DNA of 64,000 nucleotides from the NCBI GenBank assembly GCA_021464415.1, contig CM038467.1, positions 9,627,411 to 9,691,410 of the forward strand, read 5' to 3'. Positions 47,901 to 60,260 of this stretch are shown here, piece after piece; the first letter of the stretch is position 1, and every line of letters begins with the position of its first letter. Source of the DNA: Lonicera japonica (taxonomy: Eukaryota > Streptophyta > Magnoliopsida > Dipsacales > Caprifoliaceae). The notes beneath the pieces are model-generated. The model did no database searches. It was not told the origin of the DNA and saw only the letters and a list, made by a program, of their open reading frames with translations. The translations under genes were made by a program, and so were the position numbers.

Positions 47901-49749
47901 GATAGGAAAAAATATGATACAGCATATAATGAGGCTGTAATTTAGCCGTTAGAACAGTTGAATTAACTTGGATTCAACTAAATCTCTTAACTCAATGGTA
48001 TTAGATTGTTATTGGGATAACTTTGTGATCGACTTGCAACTTTTAAAGTTAATTTTTGGCGTAATCAAAATAATATTTAACCAGCAGTAATCACGAAAGG
48101 AAATTAATCGAATTGCACAAAAGATAATTTGGACACTATGTGAAAAACCAAAAAATAAAAATAAAAAGAATTAACTTGGATTCATTTGTGACGTTTTTAT
48201 TGGAGTGGATGGACTGGGTAATGGATTTTGATTGGAGTCTGGATAAAGTTTGGGCAAAAAATAGTTTTATTATTAATTTTAGCCCATGGTTTTCGAGTTC
48301 CAAGATTGCCTATTGTTTTGGAAATTGCGACTTGAACGATGATATTAAATTAAGATGTTCTAGAATATGCATATTCTTCTCTCTCGCTCGCTAAAAAAAA
48401 TAAAAAATTAGGAGAACATGCCACCACTCATTGTTTGTTTGGTTGACACACAAGCCCTAGCTTAATTACTCAAAACCGTTTAAACAATAAAAATAAAATT
48501 TACTAGGCTGTAGCATTTTAAGATGATATATGAGTATACATATTCTAGGGTAAGCTAAATTACATATATAAAAATACTCTTTAATATTTTGATATTAATT
48601 TAAATTTTTTTTTGTATTGAGGTAATGTGTATATATTTTACACAATAGTAACTAACTATGTACACATTATCTCGAGACACGAGCCAATAATTTCGATCAT
48701 ATTATAACTAAGTAATGAGCATATACCTAAATGAAAATGAATGCTACCGAATAAAGTGGTGTGTGTAATTAACGTCACCCATATTCTATATTTCTATGTG
48801 TCTATCTTTTTAAATCACTTTTATATTTAATTGGCAAATTTCTTATATAGGTAAAAAAAAACATGTCTTACCTCATTTTTAAAAACAAATTTAAGCTGTT
48901 ACAATTAATTAAGTTAAAATTGTTGCTTTGTTTTTATTTTTTAAATATGCTAACGTGATATAACAACTTTCAACTTTGGACATGCATTTAAAAGAACATG
49001 CAAAATACAACAAAAAAAAAGAAAAAAGAAAAAGGTAGCTTGTGAACGAGAGGAGCGAATGTTTTTAAAGGTAAAAAACTCATGCTCGAACTTAAAATTT
49101 CTTATTGGTTAAACGTTCTATTTGTATGAAGTTAGGAGTTTAATCTATAGCCATTTTATATTTTTTTACATGAAAATTGATATTTTTTCTAGATATGAAC
49201 CAAAATATCCAATAGCAAATAACTTACATTGAAGTTAATCTATTCTTGTTAAAACAAAATATAGTCTTTTTTCTTTTCTCTCTCTTTTTAATAATTATAG
49301 TTTGTTTTAATTTGACGTGGAGGGAAAAAAAAACACATTATTTGAAAGGAACAATATCCAAAACCTTGGGAAATTGAATGAGAAAAAGTCAACGGAGCCT
49401 CCAAAATTTTGAACTGCGAGACCCAAACTTATCCAGGAAAGTCGATAACTAACTAATAATAACTAAACACACAAACAATTCCAATAAACAAGCACCAATC
49501 CTCTCACCTGACAGACACACTACTCGTTCTCCTTTTACTAAAATTAACCCCGTTATTAATTATTATTATTATTATCCATATCCAAATCTAAATTAGTAAA
49601 ATTTTAGTAAGAATCTTTATTAATCTACTCGGATAAAGTTACAAATTCCGGATCATTGACGCCACCAACCAACTGACCCTCTCCTCCTCTTTAATAGTTG
49701 CTGTATTTTCACCTCATTCATTCCAAGCTTCAAACATAACTGCAAGATC
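47898..49749. other. AT-rich intergenic stretch upstream of the thioredoxin gene
   Basis: No gene recognised. An 84-codon frame at 48140-48394 has no family signature. Confidence 0.5.
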
Positions 49750-49782
49750 CTCTCTCTCTCTCTATATATATATATATACCCA
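49750..49782 (+). promoter_or_regulatory. Likely core promoter: CT tract and TATA tract
   Basis: A (CT)n tract runs into 'tatatatatatata' about 185-200 bp upstream of the ATG at 49965. Y patches next to a TATA element are common in plant core promoters. The transcription start is inferred, not seen. Confidence 0.5.
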
Positions 49783-49964
49783 CCAATTAATTTTTCTCAA
49801 ATAAAACAATCCATATTTTTCTTCTATCATTGAAAGAGAATTAGTAAAGTCTTTGCTTTCTGATTTTCTAAACCTCTGCTCTAAAATTAGGTGCATGGGT
49901 TTTTGTTCTTTGATGCTATAATCAGTTATAACAATTATTATCCTCTGTTTCTTCACATTGATCT

Positions 49965-51056
49965 ATGGCTGCTTTTTTCAAATCAAGTTTCATTGCACCT
50001 TGTTCAAATGAGACCCTTATTAGCAATGCCTCTCTTGGGCTTCGTTCTTCAAGCGGTTACCTTCAATTCAAAGAACCAAATTCAAGAGATTTCATTAGAA
50101 ATTCCTCACTTGTCTCAGATCACAAGGGTTCAAACAAAGCTTCTTCTGATTTCTCTGTTCATGTATTCCCCTTTTCTTTTTCCTCTGTTTTATGATTCTT
50201 GATTTTCATTTACGTACGCTTGCTTGTTAAAACTTGACTTGTAATCTCTAAATTTAATTCTAGGCGCAGGCATCTTTTTGTGTAAGCCGACCACTTAAAT
50301 GGTGGGTGAAGAATCTTAAACCAAATATGATAGAGATCCATTCGGCTCAACAATTGGTTGATTCAATCTCAAATGCAGGTGATAGATTGGTCATTGTTGA
50401 CTTTTATTCCCCTGGTTGTGGCGGTTGTAAATCTCTACATCCTAAGGTACATTCAACAATTTAATACATATAATTGATGATGTATTTTTAAAATCGAATT
50501 ATATTTTTAATAAATGTCTGTTTTTTTATTCAGATATATCAGTTGGCTGAATCGAACCCGAATGCCGTTTTTCTCAAAGTTAACTATGAAGAATTAAAGA
50601 CAATGTGCTATAGTCTCCACATACACGTCTTACCATTCTTTAGATTCTATAGAGGTGCAGAGGGAAAGTTATGCAGCTTCAGTTGTACCAATGCAACAGT
50701 AAGAACCAAAAAAAAAATAATATTTAAATGAAATAGCCTTGATGGGTTCTTGGTGTTCCTTGTTTTTAAGTCTAATAATTTTTTTTTATTTTTTTTTTTG
50801 GGTGCAGATCAAGAAATTTATAGATTCGTTAGCAAAGTATGGAAGTGATCATAGATGTAGTCTTGGTCCAGCAAAAGGTCTAGATGAATCTGAGCTGTTG
50901 AGTTTAGCCTCAATTGGTGAAATTTCTCTAATTTTACCATCAAGGGAGGAGACAGAGAAGGATTTGTTACTAAATGGCAAACATTTGTATGATAATATGG
51001 GTAAATCAAGCCATAAGATGGGGCTAAAAGAAGAGAGTGCTGTATTGATGGCTTGA
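49965..51056 (+). CDS. ACHT-type chloroplast thioredoxin-like protein
   Basis: Four exons, 49965-50162, 50264-50446, 50534-50698 and 50808-51056, join in phase 0 through GT-AG introns to 264 codons plus TGA with no break. The Ser-rich N-terminus (~60 residues) fits a chloroplast transit peptide. The thioredoxin fold follows: VIVDFYSPGCGGCKSLHPK with active site CGGC at residues 118-121 instead of WCGPC, and the cis-proline motif VLPFFRFYRG at about 159-168. The C-terminal ~80 residues are a polar extension. The SPGCGGC site and length match atypical Cys/His-rich thioredoxins of the ACHT4/ACHT5 type, which in Arabidopsis pass oxidation from 2-Cys peroxiredoxin to stromal targets. The ACHT family is clear; the exact subgroup is inferred. 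Confidence 0.9.
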
Positions 51057-51857
51057 TTTCTTGGGCTTAAATATATTTTTGAACTGGAGTTTAGTTTTAT
51101 GGAGTACATCAGCTCCAAAGTTTTGTCTTTTTTATGAGATGTTTATTTATCGTTGAAATTTCTGTAAGTGGACTTGCTTATTTTTTTAGGATAAGTCTGC
51201 ATATTGGTTAATCTGTCAATGGACTGAATATTACGATATGAATCCGCTGAATAAGGAATTTTGTACTATTTTATATATATATTTTCTTAGCAGAATCCAT
51301 AATTGAATCTGATTGTGAGTTGGGTTGAATTTTCCAAATATTTAAACGTGTCATTTAAAAGTAGGGACGGTGAAAAATATGAATAGTCGCCTTATAACGT
51401 CATCAGGTCCTGGCCAGACCTCCTTAGTAGATGCACTAATTTTTAGTGCATCTATTAAAAATTAGAAGGTAGGAGCAGTGATGCATCAAGCAATTCGACT
51501 GAATATTGCCACTTTTTAATTCCCAAAGTTTGGGGTAAATTTCTATAAAATTTCTTACCACATACTATAGCAGTATTTGTGGTAGTTGATCCTTGAATGA
51601 AAACAAACGAGCCATTTTTCTAAATTTTATTTTCTTCATTGGAGACAATATTAAATTTAAGTTCTTTGAAAAATTAATTATTTTGATAAAAAAAAATAAA
51701 ATGAGATAGTCATTGTTAAAAAGATTGGGCGTAGATGCGATCTTCTCAAACAATCTTTTTTAGTAATTGTTGCAGAACAGAAAATCCACAAAACGGATCA
51801 TTTAAAAAAAAGAGAGGGCCAGAATTAAGATCCAATATTTTTTTTATAACTTGGCTA
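51057..51857. other. 3' flank of the thioredoxin gene and intergenic DNA
   Basis: AT-rich with no gene. The short inverted motif 'ctaatttttagtgcatctat' / 'taaaaattag' occurs near 51435-51465. Confidence 0.5.
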
Positions 51858-52850
51858 TTTTTTTTTGACAATCAAAACGAGCAATATCATTAAATCAAAT
51901 CGGCCAACAGGACATCCTCAATAAACGGGGGGCACAAGCAATCCCACTCCACACGACCAGACATAGAATGCGCTTCCTTAGCTAAGCTATCGGCAACGCG
52001 ATTCGCTGATCTAAATACAAAATGAATCGAACAACGAGGAATAACTCTAATCAGAGTTTTACAATCATCAACCAAAGTACCAAAATAAGTAGAGTCGTCT
52101 GCATCGCTCCGAAGAGCATCCACAAGAAGCTTTGAGTCGGACTCCACGAACATCGAAACAAATCCCTTTTCTTTGATCCAACTAAGAACTTCTCTCAACC
52201 CCACCGCTTTTGCTATTAAAGGGGAAAAGTTACCGGGATATGCATCTTGAATAGCCGCTATGAATTCTCCATTCGATCCCCTGATGATACCTCCAAAACT
52301 CATACCAATCGGATCACTAAAAACTGAAGCATCCACGTTGCATTTAAAAGAACCACAATCTGGTTTGACCCAGCTGTGCTGCCCTCCCGCATTACTACGA
52401 TCAGCTATAGCCGGAGCTGCACGAACTGACTGCCAGTCCGCCACTGCTGAACCTACTCGGTTAATCACTATGCTGGTCGGTTTTGAGTGACCTTCCCAAA
52501 CCAAATCATTGCGGTTTTGCCAATTAGACCATAGCAAGGCTGCTGCATATTCCATTTCACTATTGTTACAAACCCTTTTCATAGCATTCCACCATTCGAC
52601 CAACGAGTCCGCAGTTTGAACCCGTAAACCGAGTTCACATGAAAACCACACCTGTAACACGACTGGGCAGAGGACAAGAGTATGAAGGTTGGTTTCCTCC
52701 GCTACGTTACAGAACCCACAAATTGGATCCACGTCCAAATTACGAGCAATCAAAGAACTCTTGGTGGGCAGATTATCACTCAACGCCCGCCATATAAAAT
52801 TTCTAATTTTTGGCGGCACTTTTAGTCCCCAAACAAACCTCCAATAAGTA
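51858..52850 (-). mobile_element. 5'-truncated LINE, 3' end on the left
   Basis: A T run at 51858-51867 is the poly(A) tail of a minus-strand LINE whose 3' UTR and ORF2 C-terminus follow. Homology stops at about 52848, just upstream of the 'W.FVWGLKVPPKIRNFIWR' motif, as in typical 5' truncation. 'gctattt' borders both sides (about 51851 and 52859) and may be a short target duplication. Confidence 0.82.
51890..52819 (-). CDS. LINE ORF2 C-terminus: zf-RVT and RNase H, intact frame
   Basis: 309 codons without a stop. zf-RVT lies at residues ~1-70 (NFIWRALSDNLPTKSSL, then CGFCNVAEETNLHTLVLCP) and an RVT_3-type RNase H at ~150-300 (FKCNVDASVF, LREVLSWIKEK, FVESDSKLLVDALRS, RSANRVADSLAKEA). The RNase H acidic residues in NVDAS, the Glu of LREVL, ESDS and VADSLA are all present. 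The frame actually begins further upstream (about 52848), so the Met is internal. It is a fragment, not a working gene, but its clean frame implies a young insertion compared with the other LINE pieces here. Confidence 0.85.
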   Translation of the reverse strand: MPPKIRNFIWRALSDNLPTKSSLIARNLDVDPICGFCNVAEETNLHTLVLCPVVLQVWFSCELGLRVQTADSLVEWWNAMKRVCNNSEMEYAAALLWSNWQNRNDLVWEGHSKPTSIVINRVGSAVADWQSVRAAPAIADRSNAGGQHSWVKPDCGSFKCNVDASVFSDPIGMSFGGIIRGSNGEFIAAIQDAYPGNFSPLIAKAVGLREVLSWIKEKGFVSMFVESDSKLLVDALRSDADDSTYFGTLVDDCKTLIRVIPRCSIHFVFRSANRVADSLAKEAHSMSGRVEWDCLCPPFIEDVLLADLI

Positions 52851-53899
52851 ATTTACATTTGCTATTTGGAAATGTTAATTTACATTTAAAATAAGTGTTT
52901 GACAAAAATGTTTTGTTTAACTTTCTTTACATAAATTTAATTCTTATTTGTTAAGAATATATTAACTTACTCTCCTTTCCTTTGTTTTCTTCTTTTCATC
53001 TAAACAAGATTTATTTTCATTTTGTTATTTTCCATCTTTAAAAATCCAAACAAAAATAAAATTAAACGCATTTCTTTTTATTCTATTCCATTCATTTCCC
53101 TTTTAATCAATCTTGAACTATAATAGCTCACCAAATGAACTATAATCCAGAGTTACTATAGCGGGTTGAAGACTAAGAATTTCACTAATCCACAGCTATG
53201 TTTTAATACAGAGGCCAGCCAATCAAGCCCAAAACAACGCCAAAAACACGGCAATACGGGCGAAGGCAACAGCTCAACATAGGACTATCATGAAATTATT
53301 AATCAGCAACAGAAGCAGAGTAACTATGCATATTAAAAGTTTCAAGGATCCATGATTGTTGTACAATAAGTAGAATTAGAACATAATGTTCTCCAGATTA
53401 ATTCTTACTAGAGAAGATTAACTCCGAACAATATAATAGAGAAAAAAAAACTTGAATAAAATTAAACAAATAAAGAAATACTTACAATGATAATCAGAGC
53501 AATCAAAGCTTATAGGATAATATGAAAAAAGAAAATTGTATTGATTCTTATGCAAAGTTTGTATACAAATCTTGAAGAACTACTATTGAAACTAATTTTT
53601 ATTGAAGTATTCTATTGTACAAGAGTTTACACTTGCTCACTTCTATTTTTCTCTCGATGTCTTCTTGAATACAAGACATGGACATATATATATATATATA
53701 TATATACTTAAGACAAAAGTCAAAAAAGTCTACACACTTAATAGGAAGGTAAGATTTTTTTACTTTCCCTGGCAACACCTACCCTCTTCTCTTTTCATTC
53801 GATACATGTTAATTAAATACATATTCAAGAGCCTTCCTTTCTTTTTTTGTGAGATAATGACACTGATATTTTTTTACACTGGTTTGCCAGGCTTTAGCA
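52851..53899. other. AT-rich intergenic stretch
   Basis: No gene seen. Contains a TA microsatellite at 53683-53706. The 102-codon frame at 53602-53910 runs through that microsatellite and is not credible. Confidence 0.5.
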
Positions 53900-54880
53900 A
53901 TCTTGTTTGATGTCACAGCTGATGTTCAAAAATTTTGCTGTTGTCACTGCATACGTCTTGCTAGTCTTCCATCATATTTTTAATATTGTGCCTTTCAGTG
54001 AAATCCAAGGAAAAATCATCACTGCTTTTATTTAAATTGGGTTGATATTTTTGTCACTCTTCAAATTCTTGTAGCCAAGTTTTTTCTAGAATATCTTGGA
54101 TGTCTTTAGAATTTTGTACTCTAACTCTACTTATTCTATAATTTTTTTCAAAGTATGGAATATAAAATGACATATTAAAATTATCTCCAATAAATAGGTA
54201 AAAACAATGTGTATTCTTGAATTTTTATAACTGTTGATGGACTTTGTAAGTAATAAAAGATTTTTATCACATTTCTTTTCTGATAATTCTCTTACAGTAT
54301 CTCCTTTATGTAATATAATATAATCTTTTTGAGCAAAAAAAAATCATAATATAATCTTCTCTATGTTCAATTACAACTTCATGTTGGCCATGTAAAATCT
54401 CGCTATTATTTACCCATTCTGGAGGTATACTAGTAACCATTAAAAGAAATTTTTGAGGATCTATTGCTTCTCCATCTTTTTCTATTGCTTCTCTAAGATT
54501 TTGAGGATACAATTCTTCTGCTTAAAGATCTATTACTTCTAACAATCTTTGAGGAAAATTTGAGGTTTTTAATGTTTTTTTATCATTTGGGGAATAATAT
54601 TCAACACTAGACAGAAATCCATATTCAAGTAAAAGGTTGATAGTAATTTCTATTGTAATCTCGCCATTTAAACGAAACAAATAATTTTTTCTAGAAATTG
54701 TAAAAATTTTGAATTTAAAAAGCTCTACATCTACTAAAATTATAGTTTCTACTTTATTATTTATTTTGTCATAAACGTTTTTATATTTATAAGTGCATCC
54801 TTCAGGTGCATAATTATTTAGAAAATAATTTTGTATTTCAATCCAATCTTATAGATTTTTTTGTTATCATGTGTACATAT
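53900..54880 (-). pseudogene. Viral frame downstream of RNase H, function uncertain
   Basis: A minus-strand frame with only occasional stops runs from about 54880 to 54000, including an uninterrupted stretch 54512-54306 with motifs such as YPQNLREAI and TSIPPEWVN. Because the viral genome is circular, the movement protein could fall here after an integration that is permuted relative to the usual map. That is inference, since no diagnostic movement-protein motif was secured. Confidence 0.5.
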
Positions 54881-54889
54881 TTTATAAGA

Positions 54890-56176
54890 AATATTGTTGG
54901 GTAATTTATATTCAAATTTTTTTTTTCAAAATATTTTTAAAGAAATGATCAAAATAACATAAAAATCTAGTATTTGAGAATATATTCATAGTCTCTAAAT
55001 CATTTTGTAACTTTTGCTTCTTTTCATTTAAAATATGAAAATGTTTTATCAAAATTTCATGATCTTTAAATATTTGTTGTTTTTTTAAATAGTGAATTTT
55101 AGACTCAAAACTTTTGAATATACAAATTTGTTTCAAACATATTTTTATTAAGAAAATTCATTGTATGAATAAAAGATTTTTTATTATATTCTCTGTTAAA
55201 CCAAATATTGTCTAAAATCTGCTTTTGCATCTCTGTAATTAGCATATTGTTTCAAAACTTTTGAACTAGATTGAGAATAATAAATAAACTATTGCTACTT
55301 GTGTTATTATCATAAAATTTATTGTCATCTCTGTTGATTTTGAACTTGATGTCATCTGTAAGATTAAGATTGAGAAACTAGTCTAGAAAAAATATTAGCT
55401 AAATAATTATCCTTTCAATTAATATGTTCAAATTTCGAATTAAACACTTTACCTGTGATATTTCAATAAAAAAACTATCCATCTTTTGTTAGCAACTTTA
55501 GAAGATTTGGCTTTATTAAAGTGTTCTACTATATTTTTACAATCAATTCTTATTAAAAATTCTCTATTTAAATATAATTGAAATTTATCTATACTATTAA
55601 TTACTGCTAGTATTTATAAATTAGTAGATGGTAAGTTTTGTTGAGTTTTAGAAAAATTTCCAAAACAATATTTACATATTTCTTCTTGACTCTTACTTCT
55701 TTCTTATGATGGCCTTTGTAATAATATATCTACCCATCCTATATTAAATGAGTCTGTTTGAATAATTTTATAACTATTTTCTAATGGTAATTTTAATGGT
55801 TTTAGATTTTTTTATCTTTTATTTTATTTTTTGTACTAAAGTTATATCTTCACTATTAAAATATTTTTGTCCATTTTTTCCTAATTTACTATATAAAGGT
55901 CCTACTAGTTTACTCAAATTTTGAATATAATTTCTTTCATAATTTAATAATCCTAAAAAATCTTGTTACTGTTTTGTATCTTTTATTTTATCAGAAAAAT
56001 CTAATACATTCTTAATAATATGGTCTTGTAATTATATTTTTCCTTCTTTAATATATAACCCTAAAAATTCAATTTCTTTTTTTTCTAAATGCATCTTTTT
56101 ACTACTTATTATTAGCGCTTGTTTTATAAATGGGGCTTTTTTTAAAAAGGAAAAACTTCTTACTCTCTTTCTAACC
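54890..56176 (-). pseudogene. Pararetrovirus RT C-terminal part and RNase H
   Basis: Near 56100-56040 minus-strand frames show the end of the RT palm (EIEFLGLYI) and then the connection region with NYERNYI and KLVGPLY. RNase H-like blocks follow at about 55830-55450: IIQTDSFNIGW with the first Asp, and LIRIDCKNIV with a later Asp. Several stops and frame changes interrupt the region. From about 55380 to 54890 the sequence continues with Lys/Asn-rich frames without a clear domain. Confidence 0.7.
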
Positions 56177-57597
56177 AAGGACAATCTATTTTTAGAATTA
56201 GTTTAAAGGACAATGTTTTAATAAAGGACAAAATAATTCAAAATTAGTAAAAAATTAACAATAAACAAATTTTCAATAGTGCCCTTATTCTAAATAAAAA
56301 CGATAATTAAAAATAAAAAGTTAAAAAACATATTTATCAAAAAATGATATTTCATAATAAATCTAAATAAACATAAATTTGAAAGTTAGTTTGATTTAGT
56401 TTCTTCGATAATGATAACAAACAAATATTCAAATTTGAAAGTTCCAAATACCACTGACTTATCTAGACATATTGAACAACAACCAAGAGTATTATAATAT
56501 GTCTGATATGTTAACATACGACACAAACATAAATATTTGTCGGAATCAACTAATTTTAGGCAGAAGGATCTTACACATTGTAAAAGCATCAAGATTACAG
56601 CACCAAAAAACAATGAAAACCCAATGTTGTAAAGCATATACCTGGATCCAATATTTGAGAAACCATACCATGAAAAAAGTGTTGATCCTGACTGCTACAA
56701 ATCATGTAATAGATAAACGAACATTTCATATCTTTCCAGTTAAATACCTATATACAAAATGCAAAAAAAATCCATTATCGTCGACAAATACATAATAGGA
56801 CCCCCAAACGAAAAATGAAAGCAAAATATTGCAAGTGAAGCTGACATGCAATGAACACAGAGAACAGGAAGAGAATTGTTTACTAGGGAAAATATCTAAA
56901 GAAGTTTGAACAACTATTTAACAATGGGCCAGTAAGCCACTATTGAATTTAATTAAATTGGCCCATGGCAAAGAAAACAATATTAGAAAATAATAAAAGC
57001 CCATCATCTTTAAATACCGAAGCCCACACTCCAATAATTGCAAATAACCTGCCTTATACAGTTTATAAATAACATGACCTTGGAATAAGGAATTTTTATT
57101 TTTTTTAAAAAAGAACATAATTCTTTAATGTCACGCAGAATGATAAATCATCCATAATACCCACAGAATGATTAAGCAACTTCCGTAAAGCATTTATAAC
57201 ACCCTTAATGTCATTCCGTTCCCAAAAATGTCACACCACTTGTAAGGCCATTAAAAACATAATTCTTCAACTTCAACAAAAAAAGAACACAACATGTAAG
57301 TTTTTAAACAAAAGGTAAAAAGAAGCCCTAAAATGGATTATAAAATTATTTTAATGGCGGATGTGTTTGTTAATCATTACAATATGTAATAGCTTCTTAT
57401 GAACTAGACCGAAATAATAATTATATAGAAAATAGCAGTTTTTAAATACAAGAGCTAACAATTTTATATCATGAAGTAACAAAACTTACCTGTAACTTTG
57501 TCAAGTGAGTCTGAAACGTATTTGATAATGAATCATGGTTTTGCATTAAATCGTTAGTAAATTCAGTCTCATAGTGTTTTTGGTTAGTTTAAAATAA

Positions 57598-57800
57598 GTC
57601 TACTTGCTATTATGAGATAATTGTGCTTCAAACATGCTTACAATTTCAGTTTCATAGTGTTTTTGGTTAGTTCAAAATATTTTATTCCTTTGACTTTTTT
57701 GAATAATTCTTATGTTTATCTTCTTGTTTGATTTCCATGTGATATGTGTTTGAATTAGTTTGAATTTAATAATATATTTATTTTTCTTGTAATATGTCTG
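57598..57800. repeat. Direct repeat shared with 58678-58890
   Basis: Both copies read 'tacttg-tattatgagat', 'attgtgcttca-acat', 'tttcagtttca', and later 'catgtgatatgtgtttgaat', in the same order. They lie on either side of the 57805-58300 tandem repeat within the TIR element. Confidence 0.8.
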
Positions 57801-57804
57801 TCAA

Positions 57805-58300
57805 AAATTTAATGAAGGAGAGTGAGGTTTGATTTTGTTTTCGTTGGAATTGATTTGTATGGGGAAAGATATTTCATAGATTTCATAAATAAAATCGTGA
57901 CTCTCCGTAAAAACGTGATTTTCTCTCACATTTTAAGAACTAATTTTTTTTTAAATCGTTAGTTAGGCTCAGACTTAATGGAGTAAAGTGAGGTTTGATT
58001 TTGTTTTTGTTGGAATTGATTTGTATGGGGAAAGATATTTCATAGATTTCATAAATAAAATCATGACTCTCCATAAAAATATGATTTTCTTTCACACTTT
58101 TAGAACTATTTTTTTTTAAATCGTTAATTAGGATCAGACTTAATGAAGGAGAGTGAGGTTTGATTTTGTTTTGGTTGGAATTCATTTGTATGGGGGAAGA
58201 TATTTCATAGATTTCATAAATAAAATCGCGACTCTCCAAAAAAACGTGATTTTCTCTCACACTTTTAGAACTATTTTTTTTAAATCGTTAGTTTGCCTAA
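57805..58300. repeat. Three tandem copies of a ~162-bp unit
   Basis: Copies begin near 57817, 57978 and 58144 with 'gtgaggtttgattttgtttt' and share 'ttgtatgggg-aagatatttc', 'tttcataaataaaatc' and 'taaatcgtta'. The minus-strand frame 57940-58260 is repeat-encoded. Confidence 0.9.
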
Positions 58301-59019
58301 CGTTTTTAAAGTTAAAAAGTTTATCATTAGTTGGGAGAGAGAAAGTGCTAGAAAGAAAGTACATTCCTATGACTTGATCAAAGTTTGAGGCATAAACTTT
58401 GAAATAATGATTAAAAAACAATTAATTGCCACTCATAAAATAACACGTGATAAGGATAAATAATACACAATATACAAGACAATAATTCTAAAAGCTTAAC
58501 AATATTTATTGATAAATGTAGACTCCAATTTAGTATTAAAATGTATATGACTAAAATGTCTCTAACCTATATAAAATGATTGTAAAGTTAAAATATCTAG
58601 GCACTAATATATCTGCATAAAAAATTATATGTCTAACATGTACCCAAATAAATTAAAATGTCTAGGCACTAAAATATGTTTACTTGTTATTATGAGATTA
58701 TTGTGCTTCAGACATATTTGCAAACATATTTGCAATTTCAGTTTCAATATGTTTAGTTAGTTTAAATTATTTTCTTCTTTTGAATAATTTTTATATTTAT
58801 CTTCTTATTTAATTTTCATGTGATATGTGTTTGAATTTATTTTCATTGATTGAATTCCTAATTTAATTATATATTTTTTTTGCTTGTATTTATCTTTAAG
58901 AAGGGTAGTATTGGAATTCAACTTAATTAATTAAAATAATAAAATAATTAATATTTTATACTTAATTAAAAAGTTGTCCTTTAAACTAATGATTTTAAAC
59001 GGACGTCCTTTATTATAAC

Positions 59020-59490
59020 TACCATTTATATAATGTCTTTTATTATTATTTTCTATTTATAAATTCATTAAATATTATTTCTAAATGTTTTCTATATTCT
59101 ACTTTATTATTACTAAATACTAAAATATCACCAATGTATACAATACAAATATCATAATATTTTATCCATTTTCTATTGAAATAATTGTAGTGCATTTTTT
59201 AATCCAAAAGGTATTACTAACCAATGTTATTCAGGACAAGTAAAAGCTGTCAATTCTATAGAATCCCTACTCATTTTTATTTGCTAAAATTCTAATTTAC
59301 AATTAAATTTATTAAATATTTTGCTTTGTTGTATTTTATTTATTAATTCTTCTTTATTAGGTATCTTGTAACTATTATCACATGTATTATCATTGACTAT
59401 TTTATAATTAATTACCATTATAGCTTTTCATCTTTTGATTTCTAAATGATTTCTTGACATAAAGGTTGGTGATCTATGTGTACTACTACT
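59020..59490 (-). pseudogene. Pararetrovirus reverse transcriptase, N-terminal part
   Basis: On the minus strand from about 59490 to 59050 the RT motifs appear in caulimovirid order: an SPTFM start, a VINYK motif, IPNKEELI, LTAFTCPE and VIPFGLKNA, followed by the catalytic box. The box at 59127-59138 reads Y-I-G-D instead of Y-(V/I)-D-D, so a catalytic Asp is lost. Stops interrupt the frame. The domain is cut by the TIR element and resumes at 56176. Confidence 0.8.
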
Positions 59491-59807
59491 TTTTCTTATT
59501 ACGCCTAAATTGAATAATTCACTAATTTGTTCTTTAAATTCTTATTGGTCTTCCAAATTACAGGCTATATATGTTGTTTTATAGTAATATCAAGATTGAT
59601 AATTTATAACTTTGCTTATATTATATTTTTATCCTAGTGTTTTTGAGGATTTTGACCTATGATCTCTGTTGTTTCTGCTAATTTTATTAATTTTTCTAAG
59701 TCTAACTTGTCATTTTTAAAAGTTATTTTATTTATATAATTAAAATCTATTTTAGGATTCTCCCTTTCATTATATTTAATTAAGATTTCTTCTAAATTTT
59801 ATATTTC

Positions 59808-60260
59808 TTATACTAATGTTTCCTCATAATTATGTGCCTCTTCTACTGAAAGATAATTATTATTGGATAATTTATTTGAAATTTTGCTTACTTCTTTGTT
59901 GTTGTTCGACATTACATATGCTCCTCTTTTAAATAATTGTAATCCTATAGGTGTATACATAAATCCTTCTGTTAAAGATTGTATAAAATTTAATCCTAAC
60001 ATAAATGTATGTTTTGAATTTGTATTAATTACTCAAGTTTGTGGTAGAATAAATTGTTCTTAATTTATTATTATAAAAATATTTTGTATACAATGTGTAA
60101 CTTGTATTACATCATTATTATATTGATGGAAGTTTTATAATTTAATTTTTGTAGGAATTCTTTTAGTATTGATTTTTCACTTATTAGACTCTTTGTAACT
60201 CATGCGTCTAATATAACTTATATTTCTACTATTAAATCTTTAAACTTTAGTTTGATTGAA
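59808..60260 (-). pseudogene. Pararetrovirus aspartic protease region
   Basis: The 64-codon frame 60002-59808 contains LGLNFIQSL, matching the ILG(L/M)(D/N)F motif near the end of retroviral-type proteases. About 65 codons upstream, at 60194-60211, a short hydrophobic stretch leads to an Asp-Ala-stop-Val-Thr sequence at the position of the D-(T/S)-G-A active site, so the glycine codon appears to be TGA. Inactive. Confidence 0.6.

Larger units (their letters stand above)
56177..59010. mobile_element. 2.8-kb TIR element inserted in the viral RT
   Basis: The left end 'aaggacaatctatttttaga' followed by 'attagtttaaaggacaa' (56177-56213) is the imperfect inverse of 58974-59010 ('ttgtcctttaaactaat'...'ggacgtcctt'). 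RT coding matches lie on both sides and none inside. The interior has no transposase frame and holds two families of direct repeats. A target duplication could not be fixed. The superfamily is unknown. Confidence 0.65.

Noticed and set aside
57940..58260. 106-codon minus-strand frame with internal peptide repeats
   Set aside because: It is explained by the ~162-bp tandem repeat inside the TIR element; two copies happen to stay in frame.
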